Source of the DNA: Pseudomonas iranensis
GTDB taxonomy: Bacteria > Pseudomonadota > Gammaproteobacteria > Pseudomonadales > Pseudomonadaceae
Assembly (NCBI RefSeq): GCF_014268585.2
Contig: NZ_CP077092.1
Location: 5,121,501 to 5,185,500 of the forward strand
DNA: 64,000 nt
Reading direction: 5' to 3'
Each line of letters begins with the position of its first letter. Positions within the stretch are counted from its first letter, which is position 1. A program made the position numbers and the translations under genes. Positions 37,067 through 45,520 of the stretch are shown here, one piece after another. The notes beneath the pieces are model-generated. The model ran no database searches, had not been told where the DNA came from, and saw only the letters and a program-made list of their open reading frames with translations.

Positions 37067-37549
37067 TTGGCCGAGACGTTTTGCTTTTTGCTGCGCCGCG
37101 ACTTGAGTGGGGTTCTGCCGGATGCGCAGTGGCCGGAGGGGATTGAGCTGTCCGTCTACCGCGAGGAGCTGGCGCCGGCGGTGCATCAGTTGATGCAGCT
37201 CGGACAGCTGGAAGGTGGCGGTCGAGTGCCGTCACTGCACGACTGGCGTCAGCGCTTTGCCAGCGACCCTGAATACGATCCAGCATTGTGTTTCGTGGCC
37301 TGCGATGCCGAGGGCGTGGTGGGCGTGGCGCAGTGCTGGACCAGTGCCTATATCAAGAATCTGGTGGTGCATCCGCGAATGCAAGGCCGGGGGCTTGGGC
37401 GGGCGTTGTTGCTGCATGCCTTCAGCGTCTTTCAACAGCGCCGCGAGGGGTTTGTCGATTTGCGGGTTCTGGAGGACAACCTGCGGGCGCGGCGGTTGTA
37501 TGAGAGTGTCGGGATGTGTGTGGTCCGCCGGGAATTGGTGCCGAACTGA
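37067..37549 (+). CDS. GNAT-family N-acetyltransferase, second
   Basis: Protein of 160 residues with a TTG start 3 bases after the cheV stop; no ATG exists before residue 40, so TTG is the only reasonable start and implies coupling. The acetyl-CoA motif is IKNLVVHPRMQGRGLGRALLL (about residues 95-115), and VLEDNLRARRLYESVGM is the typical C-terminal GNAT strand-helix. The substrate is unknown. Confidence 0.85.
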   Translation: MAETFCFLLRRDLSGVLPDAQWPEGIELSVYREELAPAVHQLMQLGQLEGGGRVPSLHDWRQRFASDPEYDPALCFVACDAEGVVGVAQCWTSAYIKNLVVHPRMQGRGLGRALLLHAFSVFQQRREGFVDLRVLEDNLRARRLYESVGMCVVRRELVPN

Positions 37550-37556
37550 TCAAAGT

Positions 37557-37628
37557 CAAAAGATCGCAGCCTCCGTCCTACAGGAAACCGCATTTCCATG
37601 TAGGAGCTGCCGAAGGCTGCGATCTTTT
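37557..37628. repeat. Inverted repeat, AAAAGATCGCAGCC family, copy 1
   Basis: Left arm 37557 onward (AAAGATCGCAGCCTCCGTCC, shortened) and right arm ending at 37628 (TGTAGGAGCTGCCGAAGGCT then GCGATCTTTT). The right arm is identical to that of the perfect copy at 50605-50681. Located between the GNAT gene and an exported protein. Confidence 0.85.
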
Positions 37629-37698
37629 AGCGGTGCCCCAGGCAACAAAACTCTTCAGGCAGACTCAAACCTTGGCCATAACCAAGGATGCCCCAACC

Positions 37699-38025
37699 AT
37701 GAAAGCCATCACCCTGGCCCTGCTCAGCCTCACCGCCCTGGCCTCCCAGGCCCACGCCTCCAGCCCCGACGCCTGGGCCGCCTACGACAAAACAGTGCTC
37801 GCCAGTTGCACGAAGACCAGCGGGCTGAAAAACGTAAAACCGGTCGGCACGCCCGCGCAATTCGACGACCGCGTCGGTTACACCGCCGTTCTGCTGCAAG
37901 GCCAATACCCGCAAAAACACATGAAAGGCCAGCAAGGCAGCGAGCTGTGCCTGTACAACAAACAGTCGAAAACCGCGTTCGTCACCGAGTGGGATTCGAT
38001 TCGCCCGACCGCCAAATATCAGTGA
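37699..38025 (+). CDS. Small exported protein
   Basis: Start taken at ATG 37699 (MKAITLALLSLTALASQAHAS), giving 108 residues with a classic signal peptide cleaved after AHA (about residue 20). The mature part of about 88 residues has two cysteines (LASCTKTSG and SELCLYNK) which could form a disulfide. Conserved-looking ends DAWAAYDKTVL and VTEWDSIRPTAKY are present. I recognise no function. Confidence 0.72.
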   Translation: MKAITLALLSLTALASQAHASSPDAWAAYDKTVLASCTKTSGLKNVKPVGTPAQFDDRVGYTAVLLQGQYPQKHMKGQQGSELCLYNKQSKTAFVTEWDSIRPTAKYQ

Positions 38026-38108
38026 ATGGCGCACAACTTGCTTCGATCCGGCCCTGTGCGGTGGTTTTCCGCCACCGTTTCACACCCTGATTGAAGAAAG
38101 ATCGCTCA

Positions 38109-38858
38109 ATGAATACGACGTTTTCCTGCGTAGGTTGCGGCAAATGCTGCACCGACCACCATGTCCCGCTGACGCTCGCCGAAGCCCGCATGTGGGCGGC
38201 CGATGGCGGTCAGGTGATCGTGCTGGTCGAGGCATTTCTCGGCAATGGCCTGGGCCTGCCGGCGCAGCAGCGCGAACATGCCGAGCGCCGTTCGGCAGTG
38301 GTCCGCAGTGGCACTGCCGATGCTCATGTGGCGATCACCTTTGCCGCCTACAACGTCGGCCCCTGTCGGAATCTTGACGACGACAAGCGCTGCCGAATCT
38401 ACGAGCGCCGCCCGCTGGTGTGCCGGATTTACCCGGCGGAAATCAATCCGCACATCCCGCTCAATCCAGCTGCCAAGGATTGCCCGCCAGAGTCGTGGGA
38501 GCAGGGGCCGGAGTTGATTGTGGGAGGCGAGCTGGTTGATCGGGAACTGGTTGAGCTGATCCAGCGTTCGCGTCAGGCGGATCGGGATGACATCAAACTC
38601 AAGGATGCGATCTGCGCAACGTTGGGAATTCGCACCACGGCGCTCAAGGGCGACGGGTTCACCGCGTACTTGCCGAACATGGATGCGTTTGCAGCAGTGA
38701 TCGACCAAGTGAGCGCGCAACCGCTGGCGGCGCAAACCAGTGAATGGCTGTTTCATTTGTCCGGCGATGACGTGGCCGGACAGGTACTGGCTGCGGGTGG
38801 GCAGGTGGTGACGGAACCGGCGCAGACTTATGCGTTCATTTCATTGCGCGCGGCTTGA
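38109..38858 (+). CDS. YkgJ-like cysteine-cluster protein
   Basis: Protein of 249 residues; start at ATG 38109 (MNTTFSCVGCGKCCTDHHVPL), with a TTG six codons upstream less likely. The cysteine pattern CxxCxxCC at residues 7-14, PCRNLDDDKRCRIYERRPLVCRIYP and DCPPESW match the YkgJ/UPF0153 family, proposed to bind zinc or an Fe-S cluster. The role is not established. Confidence 0.82.
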   Translation: MNTTFSCVGCGKCCTDHHVPLTLAEARMWAADGGQVIVLVEAFLGNGLGLPAQQREHAERRSAVVRSGTADAHVAITFAAYNVGPCRNLDDDKRCRIYERRPLVCRIYPAEINPHIPLNPAAKDCPPESWEQGPELIVGGELVDRELVELIQRSRQADRDDIKLKDAICATLGIRTTALKGDGFTAYLPNMDAFAAVIDQVSAQPLAAQTSEWLFHLSGDDVAGQVLAAGGQVVTEPAQTYAFISLRAA

Positions 38859-38888
38859 TCTGATATTTGTGCTGTAGCGGATGTCGCT

Positions 38889-38960
38889 TTCGCGAGCAGG
38901 CTCGCTCCCACAGGTTTGGGTTCTACACAAATCCAATGTGGGAGCGAGCCTGCTCGCGAA
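38889..38960. repeat. REP-type inverted pair
   Basis: Inverted perfect copies of the GTGGGAGCGAGCCTGC element at 38889-38912 and 38937-38960, between convergent genes, where the hairpin could serve as a bidirectional transcript end. Confidence 0.92.
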
Positions 38961-38992
38961 GAGGCCAGCACAAGCACCATCGCTTTCCGATG

Positions 38993-39232
38993 TCAGCGCT
39001 TGCCCATCGACCGACGCGTGCCCGGCGGCGCCATGCCCGGGGTTTTGGTGTGGCCATTCTTCGCGCCATTCTTGTACCACGGCTGATTCGAGCCTTTCGC
39101 CGAAGCCAGCTCGCCCGGCTTGAACGGGAACTTGAACGCCGGGATCTCGGCCTTGGTTTCGCTGGCGTCAGCCACTTCAGCCGGGACGTCGCTCACAGCG
39201 TCGTCAACCGGTGGTTGGGTCGGGGAAGTCAT
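38993..39232 (-). CDS. Small hypothetical protein, disordered
   Basis: Protein of 79 residues with no signal or membrane helix. The N-terminal half (PPVDDAVSDVPAEVADASET) is acidic and low-complexity. The C-terminal half ends KNGAKNGHTKTPGMAPPGTR-RSMGKR and is basic. It looks intrinsically disordered. Similar short proteins are common in Pseudomonas as far as I recall; function unknown. Confidence 0.65.
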   Translation of the reverse strand: MTSPTQPPVDDAVSDVPAEVADASETKAEIPAFKFPFKPGELASAKGSNQPWYKNGAKNGHTKTPGMAPPGTRRSMGKR

Positions 39233-39371
39233 AAAAGCTCCGGGAACAAAAAGTCGGCCCGATCAGAGAGCCGCAAAGGCGCGCAGTATACCTGTGCGCT
39301 CTGGCTCGGCATCTGAAGATTTGCGCGATGCGCTGAATGGCTGCCTGGCACTGACACTGCGTGATGATATT

Positions 39372-39791
39372 TCAGTTCATGCGATGCTGAACGTCACTCA
39401 ACAATTGCGAGGTGCTCTCCAGCAACTGCTCAAGAAGCGCGTCATCTTCATCCATATAGCCTTCATATTCGGCGAGATTGCGCCGCTCGTGGCATAGCGC
39501 AAACAATCGCACCTGAACCTTGCTGCTTTGAGTGGTATGGATCAGGCACTGGAATACCAGATAGCGCTTGTCCGATCGATAGCCACTCAAGCGAAGAGCT
39601 GTCAGCGCCAGCGCGTGAGCGGCGTTGTAGGCCAAATCGAACCGGCTGGAAAACGACAGTGTGCAAGTGTGCGCATCCTTGAGCCTGTCCAAAGCCGATC
39701 GCATCAGACCTTCACACTCCTTGCGGTCAGGTGGCTCCGCTTTCAGTACACCGCTACGTAGAAGATTCTCCAGACTCTCGTTGCTGCCCAT
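39372..39791 (-). CDS. HEPN-like protein, putative effector of MNT module
   Basis: All-helical protein of 139 residues resembling HEPN domains: helix pattern RFDLAYNAAHALALTALRLSG (about 50-70, key residues D52, Y55, H59) and the later ALCHERRNLAEYEG (about 99-111). Classic HEPN toxins carry R-x4-6-H; here the site is R103-R104-N105...E108-Y109, so the histidine is absent. Its first 38 bases overlap the nucleotidyltransferase gene, indicating coupling. In known pairs the HEPN protein is the RNase toxin; here that activity is uncertain. Confidence 0.72.
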   Translation of the reverse strand: MGSNESLENLLRSGVLKAEPPDRKECEGLMRSALDRLKDAHTCTLSFSSRFDLAYNAAHALALTALRLSGYRSDKRYLVFQCLIHTTQSSKVQVRLFALCHERRNLAEYEGYMDEDDALLEQLLESTSQLLSDVQHRMN

Positions 39792-40383
39792 CCTTGGACT
39801 CCAAAGGGTTTGCCCCTGACAGATCGATTTTTTCCTGCTGCATCACTCGCATGACAAAACTGTTCTGTGCCGCCAGCTTCCTGGCCCAGTCTTGCGGGGT
39901 GTATAGCGTCGGGTTGATGGGACGCCCCAATTGCTCCTCCAACGGCATGAGTCGCTCCATCAACTCACTGTAGTGCAGACCTTCGCCAATCAGCATGAGA
40001 TCTATGTCACTGAGTGTGTTCGCCGAGTTTTTGGCGATGGAGCCATACACAAACGCCCACGTGATCTGTTCGGCAAACGGTTCTAATGCCTGACGAAGAG
40101 GCTCGGCAAAACCGAATGTCTTGCGCGTGATGCCCAGAAGCTCCGCGTAAATAGGACATGCGGGATTGGCCTGGTAATGGGTCTGGTTACCCACTCGAGT
40201 CATGCTGAGGATCCCGGCTCTTTGCAATCGATCGAGTTCACGCATCAGGCCGCCTTTGCCAACCTGTGCCCAGCGCACAATTTCGTTGGCGTAGAACGTC
40301 TGGTCAGGCTTGCCGAACAACAATCCCAACACTTTTTGCTGGGTGGCGGTGAACAGGGCTTCGCTTAAAGAAAGGTTTTCCAC
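39754..40383 (-). CDS. Winged-helix/minimal nucleotidyltransferase fusion, putative antitoxin
   Basis: Protein of 209 residues with a GTG start at 40383 (VENLSLSEALFTATQQKVLGL); no clear ribosome site is seen and no other start lies nearby. Residues about 1-85 form a winged helix (TFYANEIVRWAQVGKGGLMRELDRL). Residues about 105-165 are a minimal nucleotidyltransferase with G114-S115 and D126-x-D128 (FVYGSIAKNSANTLSDIDLM). The third acidic residue seems replaced (INPTLYTP). MNT partners of HEPN toxins neutralise them, in some cases by AMPylation. G+C is lower than in flanking genes. Confidence 0.78.
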   Translation of the reverse strand: MENLSLSEALFTATQQKVLGLLFGKPDQTFYANEIVRWAQVGKGGLMRELDRLQRAGILSMTRVGNQTHYQANPACPIYAELLGITRKTFGFAEPLRQALEPFAEQITWAFVYGSIAKNSANTLSDIDLMLIGEGLHYSELMERLMPLEEQLGRPINPTLYTPQDWARKLAAQNSFVMRVMQQEKIDLSGANPLESKDGQQRESGESST

Positions 40384-40399
40384 TGGCGCAAACCGAAGA

Positions 40400-40435
40400 G
40401 TCCCAAAACAGGAACGATAGGTCCCTTTTAGGGAC
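40400..40435. promoter_or_regulatory. Two operator-like palindromes, 21 bases apart
   Basis: GTCCC-AAAACA-GGAAC (40400-40415) and the perfect GTCCC-TTTTA-GGGAC (40421-40435) lie just upstream of the winged-helix/MNT gene. Their left ends are exactly 21 bases apart, two helical turns, so proteins would bind the same face. They probably serve the gene's own DNA-binding domain for autoregulation. This is inference from symmetry and position. Confidence 0.6.
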
Positions 40436-40522
40436 TTATCAACTCAACGGTAATCGCAGCCAGAGCAATTAACGTCGGAAACTGACAATCCTGACAGCCA
40501 GGCGTCACCCTGCCGACCGCCT

Positions 40523-40541
40523 GACCGGTTTATAACTGGTC
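40523..40541. promoter_or_regulatory. Palindrome upstream of the RND operon
   Basis: GACCGGTT-TAT-AACTGGTC is a near-perfect inverted repeat (one mismatch pair) 33 bases before the adaptor ATG. It could be an operator or part of the promoter for the efflux operon. No -35/-10 pair is obvious. Confidence 0.4.
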
Positions 40542-40574
40542 AATCTGCCCAAACTCCAGACTTCGGCGCCGCGC

Positions 40575-41735
40575 ATGTCCATCCAGAAAAACAAAATCCT
40601 GCTGGCCACTCTCCTGATTCTGCTGGCAGCCGCCGGCCTGTGGTTCGCGCTCAAGCCAGCGCCGACCAAACTGGCCAGTCCGACCGCCATCCCGGTACGC
40701 GTCGTAACGGTCAGCGCCAAAGACGTGCCGCGTTACACCAGCGGCATCGGCTCGGTGCTGTCGCTGCACAGCGTGGTGGTGCGTCCGCAGATCGACGGGA
40801 TCCTGACGAAAATTCTGGTCAAGGAAGGTCAGCTGGTCAAAGCAGGCGACCTGCTCGCCACCATCGACGATCGCTCGATCCGCGCCAGCCTCGACCAGGC
40901 CCGGGCGCAGTTGGGCGAGAGTCAGGCGCAGTTGCAGGTCGCGCTGGTCAATCTCAAGCGCTACAAACTGCTCAGCGTCGACGACGGCGTATCGAAACAG
41001 ACCTTCGACCAGCAGCAAGCGCTGGTCAATCAGCTCAAAGCCACCGCGCAAGGCAATCAGGCCTCGATTGATGCGGCGCAGGTGCAACTGTCCTACACGC
41101 AGATTCGCTCTCCGGTTACTGGGCGCGTCGGTATTCGTACGGTCGATGAAGGCAACTTCCTGCGCATGACCGACACCCAAGGCCTGTTCACCGTCACGCA
41201 GATCGACCCGATCGCCGTCGAGTTCTCCCTGCCGCAGCAGATGCTGCCGACCCTGCAGAGTCTGATCAGCGATCCGCAACGCGCCCCGGTCAAGGCGTAC
41301 ATCGGAGCCGATACTGATGGCGAAACCGGCAATCTGCTCGGCGAAGGTCAGCTGACCCTGATCGACAATCAGATCAACGCCAACACTGGCACCATCCGCG
41401 CCAAGGCCGAATTCGCCAATGCCAGCCAGAAGCTCTGGCCGGGTTTGCTGGTGACGGTAAAAATTCAGACGGCTGTGGATAAAGATGCGCTGGTGGTTCC
41501 GCCCACCGTCGTACAGCGTGGCCTCGAACAACACTTTGTTTACCGCGTGAAGGACGACAAGGTCGAGGCGGTGCCGGTGCAAATGGTTTATCAGGGCAGC
41601 GGCCAGGACATCATCAAAGGTGTCAACGCTGGTGACGTCCTGGTGACCGATGGCCAGTCGCGACTCAAACCGGGCTCGAGCGTGCAAGTCATGAGCGAGC
41701 CAGCGCAAGTGGTGCAGGCGGAGCCGAAGCCATGA
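40575..41735 (+). CDS. RND efflux periplasmic adaptor (MdtA-like)
   Basis: Membrane-fusion protein of 386 residues. An N-terminal hydrophobic anchor (LLATLLILLAAAGLWFAL, about 8-26) without a lipobox cysteine is followed by the biotin-lipoyl half-motifs (VVVRPQIDGILTKILVKEGQ and SYTQIRSPVTGRVGIRTVDE), a helical hairpin (about 100-160) and beta-barrel. It connects the pump to an outer-membrane channel; none is encoded here, so a shared TolC/OprM-type protein is likely. The stop overlaps the pump start as ATGA. Confidence 0.92.
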   Translation: MSIQKNKILLATLLILLAAAGLWFALKPAPTKLASPTAIPVRVVTVSAKDVPRYTSGIGSVLSLHSVVVRPQIDGILTKILVKEGQLVKAGDLLATIDDRSIRASLDQARAQLGESQAQLQVALVNLKRYKLLSVDDGVSKQTFDQQQALVNQLKATAQGNQASIDAAQVQLSYTQIRSPVTGRVGIRTVDEGNFLRMTDTQGLFTVTQIDPIAVEFSLPQQMLPTLQSLISDPQRAPVKAYIGADTDGETGNLLGEGQLTLIDNQINANTGTIRAKAEFANASQKLWPGLLVTVKIQTAVDKDALVVPPTVVQRGLEQHFVYRVKDDKVEAVPVQMVYQGSGQDIIKGVNAGDVLVTDGQSRLKPGSSVQVMSEPAQVVQAEPKP

Positions 41736-44700
41736 ACTCGCACAAAGGCATATCGACCTGGTGCATCGATCACCCGGTGGCGACGATTTTGCTGACGTTC
41801 GCTCTGGTACTGGTCGGCGTAATTGCCTTCCCGCGTTTGCCGATTGCGCCACTGCCGGAAGCGGAATTTCCTACGATCCAGGTCTCGGCACAGTTGCCCG
41901 GCGCCAGCCCCGACACCATGGCTTCCTCAGTGGCCACGCCGCTGGAGGTGCAATTCAGCGCCATCCCCGGCATGACCCAGATGACCTCCAGCAGCGCGCT
42001 GGGCTCAACTCTGCTGACCTTGCAGTTCACCCTTGAGAAAAGCATCGACACCGCCGCCCAGGAAGTACAGGCGGCGATCAACACCGCCGCCGGCAAGTTG
42101 CCCAAAGACATGCCGACGCTGCCAACATGGAAGAAGGTCAATCCGGCCGACAGCCCGGTGCTGATTCTCAGTGTCAGCTCGACACAGATGCCCGGCACCG
42201 AACTCAGCGACCTGGTGGAAACCCTGCTGTCGCGTCAGATCAGTCAGGTCGACGGCGTCGGCCAGATCAACATCACCGGTCAGCAACGTCCGGCGATTCG
42301 CGTACAAGCCTCGGCGGACAAACTCGCGGCCATCGGCCTGACGCTGGCCGACATTCGGCTGGCGATCCAGCAAACCAGCCTTAATCTGGCCAAAGGTGCG
42401 TTGTACGGCGAATCGAGTATCTCGACGCTGTCGACCAACGACCAGCTGTTCCACCCCGAGGACTACAGCCAACTCATCGTTTCCTACAAGGATGGCGCCC
42501 CGGTTCACCTGCGTGATGTCGCCAAAGTCGTCAACGGTGCGGAAGATGCCTACGTGCAGGCCTGGGCCGGTGATCGCCCCGGTGTGAATCTGGTGATTTT
42601 CCGCCAGCCCGGCGCCAACATCGTTGAAACCGTCGACCGCATTCAGGCCGCCCTGCCCGGCCTCGAAGCGATGCTGCCGGCCTCGGTGCAGGTGAAAACC
42701 CTGATCGACCGCACGCAGACCATCCGCGCCTCACTGCATGAAGTCGAAATCACCTTGCTCATCGCGATCCTGCTGGTGGTCGCGGTGATGGCGCTGTTCC
42801 TGCGCCAGTTGTCGGCGACGCTGATTGTCTCGGCGGTGCTCGGCGTCTCGCTGATCGCCAGTTTCGCCCTGATGTACATCCTCGGCTTCAGCCTGAACAA
42901 CCTGACGCTGGTGGCGATTGTCGTCGCGGTCGGCTTCGTCGTGGACGATGCGATCGTGGTGGTGGAAAACATCCATCGCCATCTCGAGGCCGGCGACGAT
43001 ATGCGCGAGGCGGCGATCAAGGGGGCCGGCGAGATTGGCTTCACCGTCGTTTCGATCAGTTTCTCACTGGTGGCGGCGTTCATTCCGCTGCTGTTCATGG
43101 GCGGTGTGGTCGGGCGCCTTTTCAAGGAATTCGCCCTGACCGCGACTTCGACGATCATGATTTCCGTGGTGGTGTCGCTGACCCTGGCGCCAACCCTTGC
43201 CGCGCTGTTTATGCGTAAGCCGGTACATCACGCCAACGCCAAACCCGGTTTCAGCGAACGCCTGCTCGGCTGGTACGAAAAGGGCCTGCGCAGCGCCCTC
43301 GACCACCAGAAACTGATGATTGGTGTATTTGGCCTTTCGCTGGCGTTGGCGGTCGCCGGGTACATTTTCATTCCCAAGGGGTTCTTCCCGGTGCAGGACA
43401 CCGGGTTCGTCCTCGGCACCACCGAAGCCGCTGCGGATATTTCCTACGGCGACATGGTGAAAAAACACTTGGCGATGGCCGAAATCGTCGCGGCCGATCC
43501 GGCGGTGCAGGCCTTCTCGCACTCGGTCGGGGTGTCCGGCAGCAACCAGACCATCGCCAACGGGCGCTTCTGGATCGCCCTGAAAAAACGTGGCGATCGT
43601 GATGTCAGCGCCAGCCAGTTCATTGATCGCATCCGCCCGCAACTGATGAAAGTCCCCGGCATCGTCCTGTATCTGCGCGCCGGGCAGGACATCAACCTAA
43701 GCTCCGGCCCCAGCCGTGCGCAGTACCAATACGTACTCAAGAGCAACGACGGCGCGACCCTCGCCACCTGGACCCAGCGCCTGACCGAAAAACTGCGCAG
43801 CAATCCGGCATTCCGCGACATATCCAATGACTTGCAACTGGGCGGCAGCATCACTCACATCAGCATCGACCGCAGCGCCGCCGCGCGTTTCGGCCTGACC
43901 GCCAGCGATGTCGACGAGGCGCTGTACGATGCATTCGGCCAACGGCAGATCAATGAATTCCAGACCCAGGTCAACCAGTACAACGTGATTCTGGAACTGG
44001 ATACCAAACAGCGCGGCAAGGCCGAAAGCCTCAACTATTTCTACCTGCGCTCGCCACTGAGCGGCGAGATGGTGCCGCTGTCGGCGCTGGCAAGGTTTGA
44101 CGCGCCAACCATCGGCCCGCTGTCGATTGCTCACGACGGCATGTTCCCCGCCGCCAACATGTCATTCAACCTCGCCCCCGGCGTGGCATTGGGCGATGCG
44201 GTGATTCAGCTCAATCAGGCCAAGGCCGAGATCGGCATGCCCACCGCGATCAGCGGAAATTTCCAGGGCGCGGCGCAGGCGTTCCAGAGTTCGCTGGCCA
44301 GCCAGCCGTGGCTGATTCTGGCGGCGCTGGTGGCGGTGTACATCATTCTCGGCGTGCTTTATGAAAGCTTCGTGCATCCGCTGACGATCATTTCGACCCT
44401 GCCGGCGGCAGGTCTGGGCGCGGTGATCATGCTGTGGATCTGCGGCCAGGACTTTTCGATCATGGCGTTGATCGGCCTGGTGCTGCTGATCGGTATCGTC
44501 AAGAAGAACGGCATCCTGATGATCGACTTCGCGCTTGAAGCGCAGCGCCAGCGTGGCCTGCCGCCGCAGGAGGCGATTTTCGAGGCGTGCATCACCCGGT
44601 TCCGGCCGATCATCATGACCACCCTCGCCGCCCTGCTCGGCGCATTGCCGCTGATGCTCGGCTACGGCACCGGCGCCGAATTGCGCCAGCCGTTGGGCAT

Positions 44701-44833
44701 TGCCGTGGTCGGTGGTTTGCTGGTCAGCCAGATGCTGACGCTGTTTACCACTCCGGTCATATACTTGTGGCTTGAGCGGCTGTTCCACCGGCCCAAACCT
44801 GCGCCTGTAGCGGCGTTGGCGACCACAGACTGA
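41732..44833 (+). CDS. RND multidrug efflux permease (MdtB/MdtC-like)
   Basis: Inner-membrane proton/drug antiporter of 1033 residues with the 12-helix, two-loop RND plan. TM4 contains the proton-relay aspartate pair in VGFVVDDAIVVVENIH (about 395-410). The N-terminus reads WCIDHPVATILLTFALVLVG, and a late segment is LIGIVKKNGILMIDFALEAQ. It is closest in feel to the MdtBC/AcrB HAE1 drug-efflux class rather than to metal pumps. It forms an operon with the adaptor, with the two-component genes 9 bases downstream. Confidence 0.94.
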   Translation: MNSHKGISTWCIDHPVATILLTFALVLVGVIAFPRLPIAPLPEAEFPTIQVSAQLPGASPDTMASSVATPLEVQFSAIPGMTQMTSSSALGSTLLTLQFTLEKSIDTAAQEVQAAINTAAGKLPKDMPTLPTWKKVNPADSPVLILSVSSTQMPGTELSDLVETLLSRQISQVDGVGQINITGQQRPAIRVQASADKLAAIGLTLADIRLAIQQTSLNLAKGALYGESSISTLSTNDQLFHPEDYSQLIVSYKDGAPVHLRDVAKVVNGAEDAYVQAWAGDRPGVNLVIFRQPGANIVETVDRIQAALPGLEAMLPASVQVKTLIDRTQTIRASLHEVEITLLIAILLVVAVMALFLRQLSATLIVSAVLGVSLIASFALMYILGFSLNNLTLVAIVVAVGFVVDDAIVVVENIHRHLEAGDDMREAAIKGAGEIGFTVVSISFSLVAAFIPLLFMGGVVGRLFKEFALTATSTIMISVVVSLTLAPTLAALFMRKPVHHANAKPGFSERLLGWYEKGLRSALDHQKLMIGVFGLSLALAVAGYIFIPKGFFPVQDTGFVLGTTEAAADISYGDMVKKHLAMAEIVAADPAVQAFSHSVGVSGSNQTIANGRFWIALKKRGDRDVSASQFIDRIRPQLMKVPGIVLYLRAGQDINLSSGPSRAQYQYVLKSNDGATLATWTQRLTEKLRSNPAFRDISNDLQLGGSITHISIDRSAAARFGLTASDVDEALYDAFGQRQINEFQTQVNQYNVILELDTKQRGKAESLNYFYLRSPLSGEMVPLSALARFDAPTIGPLSIAHDGMFPAANMSFNLAPGVALGDAVIQLNQAKAEIGMPTAISGNFQGAAQAFQSSLASQPWLILAALVAVYIILGVLYESFVHPLTIISTLPAAGLGAVIMLWICGQDFSIMALIGLVLLIGIVKKNGILMIDFALEAQRQRGLPPQEAIFEACITRFRPIIMTTLAALLGALPLMLGYGTGAELRQPLGIAVVGGLLVSQMLTLFTTPVIYLWLERLFHRPKPAPVAALATTD

Positions 44834-44842
44834 GGCAGGGTC

Positions 44843-45520
44843 ATGCGCGTTCTGATTATCGAAGACGAAGAAAAAACCGCGGATTATCTGCACCGTGGCC
44901 TGACCGAACAGGGCTACACCGTCGACCTTGCCCGCGACGGTGTCGAAGGCCTGCATCTGGCGCTGGAATGCGACCACGCCGTGATCGTCCTCGACGTCAT
45001 GCTGCCGGGGCTCGATGGCTTCGGCGTACTGCGCGCATTACGTGCGCGCAAGCAGACCCCGGTGATCATGCTCACCGCCCGCGAGCGCGTCGAAGATCGG
45101 ATAAAGGGCCTGCGCGACGGCGCCGACGATTACCTCGGCAAACCGTTTTCCTTCCTTGAACTGGTCGCTCGCCTGCAAGCGCTGACCCGGCGCAGCGGCG
45201 GCCATGAACCGGTGCAAGTGAGCATCGCCGACCTGTGGATCGATTTGATCAGCCGCAAAGCCACCCGCGCCGGCACGCGCCTGGATCTGACCGCGAAAGA
45301 ATTCTCCCTGCTCAGCGTGCTCGCCCGTCGCCAGGGCGAAATCCTTTCGAAGACCGCAATCGCGGAAATGGTCTGGGACATCAATTTCGACAGTGACGCC
45401 AACGTCGTCGAAGTCGCGATCAAACGCCTGCGCGCCAAGCTCGACGGCCCGTTCAACGAAAAGCTGCTGCACACCATTCGCGGCATGGGTTATGTGCTGG
45501 AGAGCCGTGGTGTCCAGTAA
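44843..45520 (+). CDS. OmpR-family response regulator, heavy-metal type
   Basis: Protein of 225 residues. The receiver has acidic residues in IIEDEEKTADYL and the phospho-acceptor D51 in VLDVMLPGLDG. The C-terminal winged helix binds DNA (LTAKEFSLLSVLARRQGEILSKTAIAEMVWDINFDSDANVVEVAIKRLR; key ends only). It resembles the CopR/CzcR/IrlR group, although the neighbouring pump looks like a drug exporter. It probably controls the operon it sits in. Confidence 0.92.
   Translation: MRVLIIEDEEKTADYLHRGLTEQGYTVDLARDGVEGLHLALECDHAVIVLDVMLPGLDGFGVLRALRARKQTPVIMLTARERVEDRIKGLRDGADDYLGKPFSFLELVARLQALTRRSGGHEPVQVSIADLWIDLISRKATRAGTRLDLTAKEFSLLSVLARRQGEILSKTAIAEMVWDINFDSDANVVEVAIKRLRAKLDGPFNEKLLHTIRGMGYVLESRGVQ

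Noticed and set aside
37067-37549. Reading the GNAT gene as a C-terminal extension of cheV
   Set aside because: The cheV stop codon is clear and the GNAT frame begins at a separate TTG three bases later.
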